Shown: piece by piece, positions 22,638 through 35,244 of the stretch | How the letters are laid out: the number at the start of each line of letters is the position of its first letter | Position numbering within the stretch: position 1 is the stretch's first letter | NCBI GenBank assembly: GCA_000320605.2 | Contig: KB445805.1 | Coordinates: 719,430-783,429, forward strand | DNA: 64,000 nucleotides | DNA from: Gelatoporia subvermispora B | Lineage: Eukaryota; Basidiomycota; Agaricomycetes; Polyporales; Gelatoporiaceae | Direction of reading: 5' to 3' | Translations under genes and position numbers: made by a program | Notes under the pieces: model-generated | What the model was told of the DNA's origin: nothing | The model's database searches: none | What the model saw: only the letters and a program-made list of their open reading frames with translations

Positions 22638-24080
22638 CGTGCCTTGGACGTAGCAGAGCCGTCGACGTGAAGAACACGAGAGGCGTCCGACTGGGATGAA
22701 AGGTTCGCAGATGTAGATGTGCGTGGCGACGCGGACAGAAGTGGGCAGGAAGGGGCGAGCAGAAGTTCAACTCGGCGCATCGGAGCGGACCCTTGGGGCG
22801 TTCCTCCGGGCACATCGTGGATTCCAACTCCACGCCAGCTTCTGAGCCCTCGATCGTGTCGCGATCGGTCCATACGCAATTAGAAGGTCCTTTGCCTTTT
22901 GTGGACAGGCGGTGGCTTGACTATGATTCGCTCGCGACATTCGCCCAGCGTCTATAACTGCGAAAGCAGACGCAGAGAGCGTGCCGAATGGACATGAGGC
23001 TGCTTCAAGTACAACTTTGTCATGGGATACACGAGTCATATTTTTGGCTTCATACCACAGGTCGCCGTTCTCCGTCATCGATGGTTCCAGCATATATCCC
23101 GGTTGATGTAGTCTCGCCTTGCATTTCTCGCCTCAAACGTAGTCTTTGGAAGACGAGCATCGTATACGCCCCACAATAAGAGCAGATGAGCAGAGTCGTT
23201 ATCCGGTGGTAGACTTGCTCAAATTCTCAACCATCACTGAGGCACCCATCAAGTGTGCCTCTTTCGTGTCAATTTTCGAGATGATTGAAAATTCCAGAAT
23301 GGACTGCCTTTTACACACGTGGTGCAGGTATACAATGGCGAGCGGAAGGTTCAAAAATGAAAAACCTGGTGATAAAGTGGTAGCACAACATAGGAATCAG
23401 GAATAGGTCGGTCGAGTTCAACAGTCAACTCGCTCACACGCCGGTCCGGCTAATTCGAGCGCAGTAATCGGCAGAAGCGCTCAGATCCGAGCTTCTGGTA
23501 AAGCCCACTAGGCGATACTCATTCTTCTGGGCACCAGGAGAGTTGGTGTATTCCTTTGGTACATTTCGAATAAAGATTCATCGGGTTTGGAACACTTGTG
23601 TGTGGTGTGGGACTGGGAGCGACACCGACCGGCCAGGCTCTTGACCGGCTGGTGCCTTATCAGATCAGCCGTTAGATCCGTACTATCGCACCGCTTTCGG
23701 ACAACTAGGGTTGGCTGCATCGTTGCTTCATCCTCTCACTGATGTTCAGCCCCGCCCACTCGACAATGCAATGTCATGCATCTATACATAAACCAATCCC
23801 CCAGGGAAAAGGTTTGCTGCTGACTGCCGTGGGCTGTGGCGTGGCGATCGGAGGAGACTACGGTATAGATGATGAGGTTTTATGTGCATTTACGCCGACG
23901 GCAGGATCATTCGGAGGTGAGTATAAGGATGCATTTCGGGCACGGCGTGGTAAGGTTAATGGATATAACGGCATAGAAGGAGAACATACATCGGGTCCAA
24001 CCTAAATCGATAACAGCCGAAACGATAGAGACATAGCCCATTCTTCGAGTACGTTATACGCATGAAACGAACGGAGAAGA

Positions 24081-25668
24081 TCATAGTTCAGTGACTGTAC
24101 TGTTTTCAGACCTCTGAGCGGCTTTCCTGGCGGCCACGTTTTCGAGTGTAGGCCTGCCGCGCTGTTTCATGGGCCTTAAAGTCTGACACTGGTGTCCGTG
24201 TTCTGCGCAGGACCTACAGCGACAGACGGGCGCAATCAGTAAAGTGTGACGCAAAGTAGACGGGACGGTCGCCCGCAGAGCACGCTCGCATCTTCTGACC
24301 ACTAGCAGAAGCAGACGCAACTCACCGACATTTCAGGGTGAAGGTATCCCTCTTGCACTTCACCTTCCTTGCCTCGCAGTCATCGCAAGACCTGCCGAAA
24401 AGCACAGCGTGGAGGTCTGGATTGTCGTGGTCATAGAGCACCTGGTTGAGCCACCGCTTGAGGGACTGGAGCCAGCGACTGCCATCCTGGGGTGGGTCGG
24501 TTGCGAACCTTCCAATCAAGCCCCCAGATTCCAAGAAGTCAATGGCAGCGTAGACCTTCACATAATCTGTGCGCAATTGGTCAACCAGGTGGTGCGCGTC
24601 AAGAGATGAGAGACGGACGTCTACCAGTTGACCCTCCGTACTCAACTCTAACTTTCTTATTCCGATTAGCTTTGACCACACGATGTGAAAGAAGCGAGGG
24701 TGCCACATCTGGTACGTCCGACTTCAGCTTGTACGATCGATGATCAGTGGTTTGATATACCTTGCGCGGGCAGATCAGAGGGCGCGGCGAATGTCACTTG
24801 TTCATATCCGAACTGAGGCGCTACAGCATTACTACCAGGTAGTGTCATTGCCGGCGGGATGGACACTAGCCAAAGTCAATGATGGTCAGCACATGCATCC
24901 AAGGTCAGGCACGCCGATCGCTCACTCCCGCGGTATCGCGACTCGTCGTAACCCGCCTCAAGACCCATGTCGACCGGTTGCCCGTGCTGATGTGCGTTAT
25001 CATTGCTTGGTACATGATGCCGTTGATACGCGTCAACAGTGTACGCTGGCTGAGGGTTGTTTAGGGAGCACGTTAGCCAGATGCTACAGATGACCGCACA
25101 ATGGTTACTGACTCCATATGTCGACGCTATGAGCACTTGTTCGTGCCATGCATTGTAGGCATTTACTGTTGTGTGGTGATCGGTACCCATCTGGTACTGT
25201 TCTCTTTGAGCAAGTTGTACTAGCTGCTGGACATAATTCCCTGCGGGCAGCATGGCGATGGGCGCCTATTCACAGTCGGCGAGTAAGCTGCGGCGTTCGA
25301 GACACTCAGGATGCACGCGAGTATAGACGTCACCTGCGTCGGTATCCTATCGGCTCGATCTGGCGCGAATCTGGAAGTATTTGGTTCGGCGAACATGGGG
25401 TTAAAATGGGTTTGTCCCTCTTGGTAAGTATACTCCTGTAAATCATCACGATTTTGTCACCAGCAGGCGTGACACTATTGCAACAGAAGCTGACCTGAGC
25501 ATAGTGCCGTAGCCCGATGTGGGCTTCTGACTGAGAAAGTACCTGCTGCTGTAATTGGACGCCAGCAGTGGCGTTGAGTTGCAGTTCTGGCATAGCGGCC
25601 ATCAACCCTACATCCGTCTGGTGTGGACCCTCGTCGACAAAAGGGCAGTCTAGTACTTCATCGAACAT
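24081..25668 (-). CDS. C3: C-terminal Zn2Cys6 + AT-hook-like protein
   Basis: Predicted nuclear DNA-binding protein. Exons 25495-25668, 25334-25435, 25113-25265, 24926-25049, 24761-24865, 24625-24708, 24326-24566 and 24081-24213 total 1116 nt, 371 aa, with phases identical to C1. The N-terminal two thirds are Q/H/P/Y-rich without a known domain. The cluster exon begins with a helical segment (DYVKVYAAIDFLE, GLIG, WLQSLKRWLNQVL) ending in VLFGR. Next comes CDDCEARKVKC, the fourth Cys and, after the intra-cluster intron, SCAEHGHQC. The spacing C-x2-C-x6-C-x8-C-x2-C-x6-C is canonical. The tail carries MKQRGRPTL, an AT-hook-like core. The start ATG is in good context (AATATG). A longer upstream frame from 25891 is out of phase. 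Confidence 0.75.
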
Positions 25669-27303
25669 ATTGATACAGGGAACGTCGAGGGCAAATGTGT
25701 GTGGAGAGCCGAAGAATGCTGTCTACGGGGTAAATGGCAGAGTAGTCATATTCCTCGCCTGAAGAACTGGGTTTTAACATGGATCGACGAGGTACTGCGA
25801 CTACCCCGTGTGTGACTTCCCCACGATTCTCGGACGAGGAACAATGGGGAACGAGCAGAATCCCAGACAGGAGAACACATGGTCTAGACATGCATCATGG
25901 TCAATAACGCACAAGATCACCACGCACCCTCGTTACTGACCGGGGTATATAGCAGAGATCTACACAATTTATGCAAGATATGGCAAGTTCGAACCAGGGT
26001 GACAGGAAATGAGCCGCAACACGAGGATGCTGGAACAGTGCTCGCTTACAGCGCTGGTTCTCACAGGCAGTGATTGGGCAAGTCCTGGAACAATGCTGGC
26101 TCTGGATGTCCAAATTCAGACCAATCACCGAGGCGTCCAGAGATAAACTCCGTTGACACCGCATCGAGTGGGCGACATCGGATGCGGAGGGACTTCGTAC
26201 TCTCGTTGCCTCGTGGAAAAGAACTCAGCGTAACCACACATGCTGTGTGTTTGCTGGCGAAGACCAGCCCGGCCTATTGAGTAAACGAACGACTCTATAA
26301 GGATAACCCGCTTCTCCAAAGATTCCCGACACATACCTTATGGTCTCGTCGGTTGCGGTCTGCTCATCCCAAGTTTTGTTTATCAAGATCACATCTTTTA
26401 AAGTCCGGCGCTCGAGGATTGCGTACGTACTACGAATGCAACGTTCCGAGCTTCCGACACATATCTGAACCCCCTCCACTACCGTATCCATCAAATTCGA
26501 ATCATTATTGTCCTCCTCTGCGAATATAGGGTTGTTACGTCATGGAGGGACGATCAGGTCACAGAATGGTCCCAGAGGTCTGAGCCAGGATGAGGGAGCC
26601 CGGTGGTCCAGCGCCTATACCTGCGGAGGCGGGGGCAGAGGCAGACAACGTGCCGAATGGATATATGCGAGTTTATCATGGGACGCACGAGGGAACGCCG
26701 ATGGTTTCATGCCGTAAGCTGCCAGTTCCCAAACGTCGACTACTCTTGCGTATATCTCGTTTGGCATAGTCTGGCCTCGCATTGCTCACCTAGAACGCAC
26801 TATCTTGACAATGAGTATCGTATACGTTTCGCAATAACAGCAGATGAGCACACCTTATCCGGCGGTAGAGCTGCTCGAGTTGGTCACCATCGGGCCATCC
26901 ATTTAGTATATCCTTTCCGCGTCAACTGACTAAATTGCTCATTGCTCAGAGATTCCAGAACGAACCGTTCTTTTTGCATGCAGTGCAGGCGTGCTATGAT
27001 GATGGGAATCTCGAAAATGAATACAATACTTCCAACTATCCGATTATCATAGGAAGAGCTCGGTCGAGTTCAACTTGCTCAGACGCCAGTCCGGCTAATT
27101 CGGACGCAGTAATCGGCAGAAGCGCTTAGATTCGAGAGCTTCTGGTAAAGTTCACTAGGCGGCACTCATTCTTCTGGATACCAGGAGGGTTGATCTATTC
27201 ATTTGATATATTTCGAACAAAGACTCATCGGTTCCTGAACAGTGAACACTTGTGTGGTGTGGGAATGGGAGCGAAATTATACGAATGAAACAAACGGGGA
27301 AGA

Positions 27304-28849
27304 TCAAAGTTGAGTAACTGTACTGTTTCCAGAACCCTGAGCGGCTTCTCTGGCGGCCACTTCTTCGAGTGTAGGCCTGCCACGCTGTTTCATGGGCCTT
27401 AAAGTCTGACACTGGTCTCCGTGTTTTGCGCAGGACCTACACGAACAGACGGGCGTAATCAGTAAAATGTGACGCAATTCAGACGGGGCGGTCACTCGCA
27501 AAGCACGCTCCCGTTTCTGACCACTAGGGGACGCAGGCACAACTCACCAACATTTCAGGGTGAAGATGTCCCTCTCGCACTTCACCCTCCTAACCTCGCA
27601 TTGGTCACAAGATCTGCCAAAGAGCACAGCGTGGAGGTCCGGATTGCTGTGCTTATTGAGCACCCGGTTGAGCCGCCGCTCGAGGGAGTCCAGCCAGCGC
27701 CTGTCACTGGGCGGGTATGTTGCGAAGTTTCCAATCAAACCGCTGTATTCTAAGAACCCAATGGCGACATGGACCTTGACCCAATCTGTGAGCATATTGT
27801 CAGCCATATGAGACGTAACAAGGGATGACAGACAGACGTCTACGGGCTGATCCTCCGTACTTGACTCGGATTTTCTTATTCCGTTGCTCTTGGACCACGC
27901 GATGTGAAAGAAGCGAGGGTGCTGGATCCGGTACGTCCGACTTCAGCTTGCGCGAGATTGACTAATGATTGAACACACCTTATACGGGCAGACCAGACGG
28001 TGAAGCAGATGCCGCGTGCCCATAATCGGACTGAGGCGCGACAGCATTGCTACCCATCGGTGTCGCCGCTGGTACTATGGACAACAGCCAAAATCAACGA
28101 TAGTCAGCGCACGTATCCAAGGGCAGGCATATTGATCACTTCGATCCCGTAGTATTGCGGCTCATCGTAGCCTGCGCCGACGCCCATGGTGACTGGTTGC
28201 CCGTCTTGATGCGAGTTATCATAGCTTGAAACATGATACCATTGTTGTGCATCAGCGGCATGCGCTGGCCTAGGATCCTTGAGGGCGTACATCAGCCAGA
28301 TGCTACGGATGACTTCACAATTGTTACTGACTTCATATGTCGACGCAATGGGCAATTGCTCGTGCCACACACTGGAGGCATATACTGTTGTGAGGTTTTC
28401 AGTACCCATTTGGTACTGCCCTATCTGTGCGATTCCTGCTATCAGCGCGTTATGTTGTACATAGCGTCCGCCCGGAACCATTGCAACAGGTGTCTGATAA
28501 TGCTCGTATCAGCCATTCGTTTGAAGTGGTCAGGATGTACATATGTGTCGACGTCACCTGGTTTAGTACTTCATCGTACTGATTCTGTACGAATCCAGAA
28601 GCACTTGATTCGGCTAATGCAGGCTCGACGCCAGTGTACCCTTCTTGATACACGCTTCCCTGCTAGAAGGCACGAGTTTGGGAAATGCGAATGCGCACAT
28701 AAGTAGCTGGAACTTACTTGAGCGTAGTGCCGTTGTTCTTGGCGGGCCCAAAGTTCGTGCTGTTCGAACCGAAGACCTAATGTAAGCGACGGTGTCGACA
28801 ACGTGTCAGATCGCTGCTTTGGGAGTACAGCCGTTGATGATGTAGTCAT
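27304..28849 (-). pseudogene. C2: disrupted C-type Zn-cluster gene
   Basis: Middle copy of the array. Early exons are open (28718-28849 or longer, 28558-28659, then a segment starting TPVAMVPGGRYVQ). The cluster exon (27548-27785, LFGR, CDQCEVRRVKC, fourth Cys) and last exon (27304-27436, SCAKHGDQC, RGRPTL) are intact. Between them, the donor equivalent to C3 24925 is altered (GGATCGAAG in place of GGAGTGAGC). The exon that ends CCC-xxx-CAA-G in C1 and C3 ends CCC-GTA-TAA-G here, a stop codon just before the splice. A protein could only lack the zinc cluster, so I call it a pseudogene. Confidence 0.65.
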
Positions 28850-30426
28850 ATGTAGGGGAATGGAAAGCTGGAGCGCGTGGCGGCAAACATGTTGGTAGAG
28901 TTGACGCAAATATGTAGAGGCCACCTCGTGTGCAACCAGCCCACGATTCTCGGGCGAGGGACAATGGGGAACGAGCAGCATTCCAGACACGACAACACAT
29001 GGTCTAGACATGCATCACGGTCAATAACGTACAGCATCACAACGCACCCTCGCTACTGACCGGAGTATATAACAAGGATTTACACAATTTATACAAGATA
29101 TGGCAACTTCGAACCGGTGTGACAAGAAATAAGCCGCAACGCGAGGATTCTGGAACGGTGCTCGCTTACGGCGCCGATTCTCACATGCAGCAATTGGCCA
29201 ATTCAGGGAACAATGCAGGCTCTGAATGGTCAGATTCAGACTAATCACCGAGGCGTCCAGAGAGGAATCCTCTGGCGCCATATCGAATAGTAGGCATCAG
29301 ACGTGGACAGACTTCATACTCTTGCTGCCTCGTGAAAAAGAACTAGGGTAACCGCGCATGCTGAGCAATTGCCGGCGAAGACTAGCCCTCTTACAAATTT
29401 GCCATGGGATACCCAAGGGAACGCTGTTGGTTTCATACTCCAAGTCACCATTTCCCTAGCATCTTGCGTATCCATCGTTTAGCATAGTTTCGCCTCGCAT
29501 TGCTCGCCTAGAACGCTCTGTATTGACAATGAGCATTTTATATATTCTGCAATAATAGCAGATGAGCGCACCTTCTTATCCGGTAGTACGTAGAGCTGCT
29601 CGAGAGTTCTCGGCCACCGCCAAGCCATCCAGAAGTATATCGATTTCGTGTCAATTTCCAAAACCGCCCAGGAATCCCAAAAAAACATTATTTCTGCATG
29701 CAGTGCAGGCGTGAGATGGTAGGCGGAAAGTTCGAAACTGATTGAAACACTCCCATTTGTACGATTGTCATAGGAAGAGTTCGGTCGAGTTCAATTTGCT
29801 TGGCCGCCGGCCCGGCTAGTTCGAGCGCAGAGTAACCGGCGGAAGCGCGCAGGTCCAGGAGTTTCTGGTAACGTCCACCAGGTGATACTCATTCCTCCTT
29901 GCACCAGGAGAGTTGCTGTGTTCTTTTGGTATATTTCGAACAAAATTCGTCCAGGTTTTGAACACTTGTGCGGTGTGGTAGCCGGCACCGACCGGCCTCG
30001 TGAGTCACGAGCCGTGACTGGCTGGATGTTATCAGATCAACCGTTAGATCTGCATTATCGCACCGCTTTCGAACAGCCTGGATTGGTTAGATCGTTGTTT
30101 CATCCCTCTCATCGATGTTCAGCCCCGCCCACTCGACAATGCAACGTCGTGCGTTTACACATACATCGATGCCTAGGGGCAAAGGTTTGTCGCTGGCTGC
30201 CGTGAGAGATGGCGTGGCGATCGGAGGAGACTTGCATTTATGCCGACGGCAGGATCATTCGGAGGTGAGTATAAGGATGCATTTCGGGCACGGTGCGGTA
30301 GGTTTCATGGATATAACGAGATACACAGAGCATACATTGGGTCCAGCCCGAATCGACAAACAGCCGGGACGACAAGAACATAGCTAATTTCTGAGTACAT
30401 TATACGAATGAAACGAACGGAGAAGA

Positions 30427-32010
30427 TCAAAATTTAGTGGCTGCACTGTTTTTAGGACCCTGAACGGCTTTTCTGGCGGCCACGTCTTCGAGTGTAGGCC
30501 TGCCACGCTGTTTCATGGGCCTTAAAGTCTGACAGTGGTCTCCGCGTTTTGCGCAGGACCTACACGAACAGACGGGCGTAATCAGTAAAATGTGACGCAA
30601 TTCAGACGGGGCGGTCACTCGCAAAGCACGCTCCCGTTTCTGACCACTAGGGGACGCAGGCACAACTCACCAACATTTCAGGGTGAAGATGTTCCTCTTG
30701 CACTTCACCTTCCTACCCTCGCAGCCATCGCAAGACCTGCCAAAGAGCACAGCGTGGAGGTCTGGGTTGTTATGGTCATTGAGCACCTGGTTGAGCCACC
30801 GCTTGAGTGACTTGAGCCAACGACTGCCATCCTGGGGTGGATCGGTTGCGAAGCTTCGGATTAAGCCCCTGGACTCCAAGAACGCAATGGCAGCATGGAC
30901 CTTCACATAGTCTGTGCGCAATTGATCAACCAGGTGGTGCGTGTCAAGAGACGGGAGACGGACGTCTACCAGCGGACCCTCCATACTCGACTCTGACTTT
31001 CTTATTGCAGTTGGCTTTGACCACACGGTGCGAACGAAGTGAGGGTGCCATATCTGGTACGTCCGACCTCAGCTTGTACGATCGACGATCAGGGGTTTGA
31101 CATACCTTGTGTGGGCAGATGAGAGGGCGCGGCGAATGTCACTTGTCCGTAGCCTGCCTGAGGCGCGACAGCATTACTACCAGCTGGTTGCACTGCTGGT
31201 AGTATGGACACTGACCACAGTCAATGATGGTCAGCACATACATCCAAGGTCAGGCACGCCGATCGCTCACTCCCACGGTATTGCTGCTCGTCGTAACCCG
31301 CGTCAAGACCCATGTTGACCCGTTGCCCGTGCCGATGCGCATGATAAGTGCTTGGCACATGATGCCATTGATACGCATCAGCGGTGTACGATGGCTGAGG
31401 GTCCTGGAAGGCGTACGTTAGCCAGATGCTACTGATGACCGCACGACGGTTACTGACTCCATATGTCGACGCTATGGGCAATTGCTCGTGCCATGCATTG
31501 GAGGCATCTACTGTTATGCGATTGTTGGTACCCGTCTGGTGCTTTCCCCCTTGGGCAAGCTGCACTAGTTGCTGAGTATTATGCCCTTCGGGCAACATGG
31601 CAATAGGTGCCTGTTCACGGTCGGCGGATCAGCTATGGTGTTCGAGGCTGGGATGCACACGTGTATAGATGTCACCTGTATTGGTATCCCACCAGCTTGA
31701 TCTGATGGGAATTTGGAAGCATGTAGTCCGGCAAAGATGGCGCCAAAGTGGGCTTGCCCCTCTCGGTAGGCGTCCCCCTGTAAATCATCACGATTGTGTC
31801 ACCAGCAAGCGTGAAAGTATCGCAAAAGAAGCTCACCTGAACATAGTGCTGTAGCCCGACGTGGGCTTCTGGCCGAGTTAGTATCTGCTGCTGCGTTCGG
31901 ATGCCAGCAGTGGCGCTGAGTCGCGACTCTGACATTGCCGTTATCGACCCTGCATTCATATGGAGTGGACCCCGGTAGAGAGCGAGGTCGTTTGGTACTT
32001 CATTGAACAT
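30427..32010 (-). CDS. C1: C-terminal Zn2Cys6 + AT-hook-like protein
   Basis: Predicted nuclear DNA-binding protein of 371 aa. Exons 31837-32010, 31676-31777, 31458-31610, 31271-31394, 31106-31210, 30970-31053, 30671-30911 and 30427-30559 have exactly the exon lengths of C3. The helical segment before the cluster reads DYVKVHAAIAFLE, SRGLIRSF, WLKSLKRWLNQVL and VLFGR. The cluster is CDGCEGRKVKC, fourth Cys, then WSCAKRGDHC, and the tail has MKQRGRPTLEDVA. The 63-nt stretch 31395-31457 is treated as an intron. It is also open and in frame (VSNRRAVISSIWLTY), so it may be retained and coding, giving 392 aa. Confidence 0.75.
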
Positions 32011-32249
32011 GTCGACGGAGAAAACGTCAAGAGCAAATGCGTGACAAGTCGAAGAGCGCTGTCAGAGAGTGGAACGGTAGAGCAGGCAAAATTCTCCCCA
32101 GAAGGACTGGGTTTTAACATGGTTCGACGATGCACCACGGCCACACCGTGTGCAATATGCCCACGACTATCGGACGAGGGACAATGGGGAACAAGCAGCG
32201 TTCCAAACACGAGAACACATGGTCTAGACATGCATCACGGTCAATAACG

Positions 32250-33352
32250 CACAGCGTCACCACGCGCCCTCGCTACTGACCGGAGTATATAGCAGGTATT
32301 TACACAAATTATGCAGGATATGGCAAGTTTGAACCGGGATGGCAATTAATGAGCCGCAACACGAGGAGTCTGGAACAGTGCTCGCTTACAATACTGGTTC
32401 TCACAAGCAGTGATTGGCCAATTCATGGAACAATGCAGGCTCTGGATGGTCGAATTCAGACCGATGACGGAGGCGTCCAGAGAGAAATCCTCTGACGCTG
32501 TATCAAGTGGCCTACATCAGATGCGGAGGGCCATCATACTCTTGCTGCCTCGCCGCGAAGAAAATTAGTGTGACCACACATGCTGAGTGTTCTCCGGCGA
32601 AGACCAGCCCGGCCTATTGAGCTAACGACCGACTCTATGAGGAGATCCCGTTGATCCGACACACACCTTATGGTATCGTCAGCCGTGGTCTGCTAAACCG
32701 AATTTTGTCCACCATAGCGGCATTTCCTAGCCACGGCGCTCGACAGTTGCGTACGAATGCAGCGTTCCGAGCTTGCAACATATCTCCGAGTCCCCCACCC
32801 GTGTATGTGAGTATACTTATCCGATAATCCTCTCCTCCACAAGAAAGGGTTGTTACATCGCGAAGGGACGATCAGTTCACAGAGTGACCCCGGAAGTTTG
32901 AGCCAAGACGAGGGAGTACCTCCGCCATAGGACTAGCACGAAGGGAGACGTCGAGAACGCCAAAGTTCCACGTTCCTTGGGTCTCACTCAAATCGGCTGC
33001 GTACTGAGTGAGCTAAATTTTGAGAGCTCTGGGGTTGCTCTGGGGCCTGGGGTCGTTTTGCTGGCCGGATGGGCTGTGGCTCAAAAGTGGTTGAAACGAG
33101 GACACTCCCGGCCTCGCCGGACCGGGGTAAATCGCGATCACGTGCACTCAGCATTCATGGGCGCTCGTCTGATTTCGGTCGCGTCGCACAAGTTCAACTC
33201 GGTAGTCAAAGACAACTGCGACATCCACCACTCGTGCACACTGATCCTCACAGACCTCATCTCACGTTCCATTCAGGCATCTCTGTGTTTATTTACCCAT
33301 CCTTCCGTGGCAGAAATCCTCGAGACACCCATCCACCGACTTCAAGAATAAG
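32250..33352. other. Array end and intergenic DNA
   Basis: Holds the C1 promoter (TATATA near 32287 for minus-strand transcription) and the last partial array unit to about 32.9 kb. Then comes GC-richer DNA leading to the next gene. No gene was recognised; an open frame at 32977-33351 has no family feature. Confidence 0.4.
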
Positions 33353-34936
33353 ATGCTCAGCCAACGCCCGCTCGCATTCGCGGGAGAGAACCAACATGCG
33401 CACCCCGCGCACTTCAAGACACCCGGGAAGGGTCTGCGCAAGGAGAACGCGCTCGGCCTTGGGGGACCCACGACCGTCCACGGCAAGGGCAAGGCCGCAC
33501 AGACGCCTTTCCACTCCGCGCTCCGTATGTCCTCCGCTTGCCACAAGCTGTCGCCACGAACTAATAGCTCCCCCCTCTCTCATTGTCCCTTCGCAATTGG
33601 AAACCATACATGATATTAAGAGCCAAAAACAGCCGCAAAATCTGGCCTGGGCGTGAAACCCATCCTGACCATCTCGCGCCCGCTCCTCGACAAGACACCC
33701 TTCCCGAACCGCGTGCAGCCCGCCCCCGCCCGTTCCCCCGCCGCACACAAGACGCCCTGCCCGCAAAAGGCCGCCAAACCCGCCTTCTTGCTCGCCCCCG
33801 AGCAGGCGCAGACACCGGGGGCGGCCCTCCGCCCGAGCTCGCTGCGCAAGAGCCTGCGCGCGCCGCGCAGCGGGGGCAAGCCCGCGCTTCCATCAGGGGG
33901 CGGAGTAAGAGAAGGAGAGGGCGTGGCGTTCAAGACGCCGCTGACGCGGGGGAACCATTGGGATGTGAGCGACGGGGACGTGAGCGTCGGCGCGGGCGAG
34001 CAGGCGGAGCTTGAGCTTGCGCTGGGTGGCGCTGAGGTCGAGGAAGACGACGATGAGATTGAGTACATGCCGCCGAAGGTGGCTGGTGCGTCTGTCATAT
34101 TTTCTGCTCTGGACTTCCGTATTAACATGTGGGCGACGTGGCGCAGAGCAACCGTACGAGCCGTGGTTCGAGATGCCGGACTACAAGCAGTTGGGCGCAG
34201 GGCTGCGCCAGCTGATGTATACGGACCGGTTCGACGACACAGCGGACGTGTATTTTGGGCAGGACCTTGACCTGCAAGAGATTGACACCGAGGAGCTGTT
34301 GCGTGAGAGCGGCGCGGGGTGGGAGCAGCTGGCGCTGCCTGAGCTCGGTACGTCTTTCCCTTATGCTCGTTCATTACTCTCGCAAGTAGAGATTGGCTTA
34401 CGACGTGCATCACAGAGGACGACAGCCCGTTCGCGCGGCCCTCACGGTTATCGCCATCGACATCTGAACAACAGCCACAGCCAGAAGCACCACCCAAACC
34501 TACCCCGACCCTCCGCACGCAGCCTTCCCGGACAACACGCGCCCCGGCACCAACACCTGCGCCGGTACCGGCATCCAGGCCCGCCACGCGTGCGTCTTCC
34601 CGCCTCGCCACTGCCGCCTCGAGCACGAGCACGAGCACAACAACTCTACGCAGGCCCGCGACGCGTAGCACGGCGGCGGCGGGGGGAGCAGCGCCTACGA
34701 CACGCCCAGCAACGCGGAGTGCAGCAGGCCGGGTGACACGGAGCGCGACTAGTGTTGCGGCTGAGGTTGCGGCGACGCGGAGTAGGTCTGCGCTAGCGCG
34801 CCCTGCAGTGAGTCAGAGCAGCCGTGCAGAGGGAGACCGAACGGCGCGTAAGGCGACGGTGGAGCCCCCGCGAGATCTACTGCTTGTGTTTGAGCATGAG
34901 ACAGGGCTGGAAGAGGATTTTGCGTTCGAGGTGTAG
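33353..34936 (+). CDS. KEN-box/D-box protein, possible securin-like
   Basis: Four exons (33353-33524, 33633-34085, 34147-34347, 34416-34936) give 448 aa. Residues ~25-35 contain FKTPGKGLRKENALG, with a KEN box and a KTP motif, and residues ~65-80 contain SRPLLDKTPF, an RxxL destruction-box type motif. These are signals for APC/C-dependent degradation, as in fungal securins (Cut2/Pds1). The middle has an acidic block (EVEEDDDEIEYMPPK) and a conserved-looking PYEPWFEMPDYKQLG segment. The C-terminal third is Ala/Thr/Arg-rich low complexity and ends in an acidic LEEDFAFEV. Securins are too diverged to prove by eye; another APC/C substrate is equally possible. Confidence 0.5.
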
Positions 34937-35244
34937 TAGAAGAGTCGGACTTGGTTCACATGTTGATGTAAGTTCGCTGTCGCGTGTTGTTTTTCGTCGA
35001 TTTGCATGGCATCTTTGATTTGTAGCTATCACGCTCGGATGATTGTTGGGTGCGGTAGACCCGGGATGTCTTGTATTACGCATGAGAGTGCATATATGCG
35101 CAACGTATGCACGCACATTAAGCAATGTTCAGCGATGCAACTAGTCGATTGACACAAGCGTACTCGTACACCCATGCTACTTTCTTCCGGCAAATCCACC
35201 GCGATAGGTATGCCTCTCCCATCTCCCATCTCCCCTCTTCCGCA

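Larger units (their letters stand above)
22960..32900. repeat. Three-unit tandem array (~3.2 kb units) of C-type genes
   Basis: Direct repeats start near 22.98, 26.65 and 29.40 kb. They share a plus-strand block (for example CCTCGCATTGCTC, then GCAGATGAGC...CCTTATCCGG) followed by a minus-strand C gene and its promoter (TATATA near 25.95, 29.07 and 32.29 kb). A partial fourth start (about 32.6-32.9 kb) ends the array. The middle unit lacks the block corresponding to 23.74-24.0 and 30.11-30.4 kb. No transposase or terminal repeats were seen, so unequal crossing-over is the simplest origin. Confidence 0.8.

Noticed and set aside
25669..25891. Upstream ATG frame (MSRPCVLLSG) as the start of C3
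   Set aside because: In C3 and C1 it is out of phase with the conserved first exon and in-frame stops intervene; only in the broken copy C2 is it continuous, probably through a deletion.
33616..34671. 351-codon minus-strand open frame
   Set aside because: Shadow of the KEN-box protein; low-complexity Arg/Ala sequence with no splice or start support.
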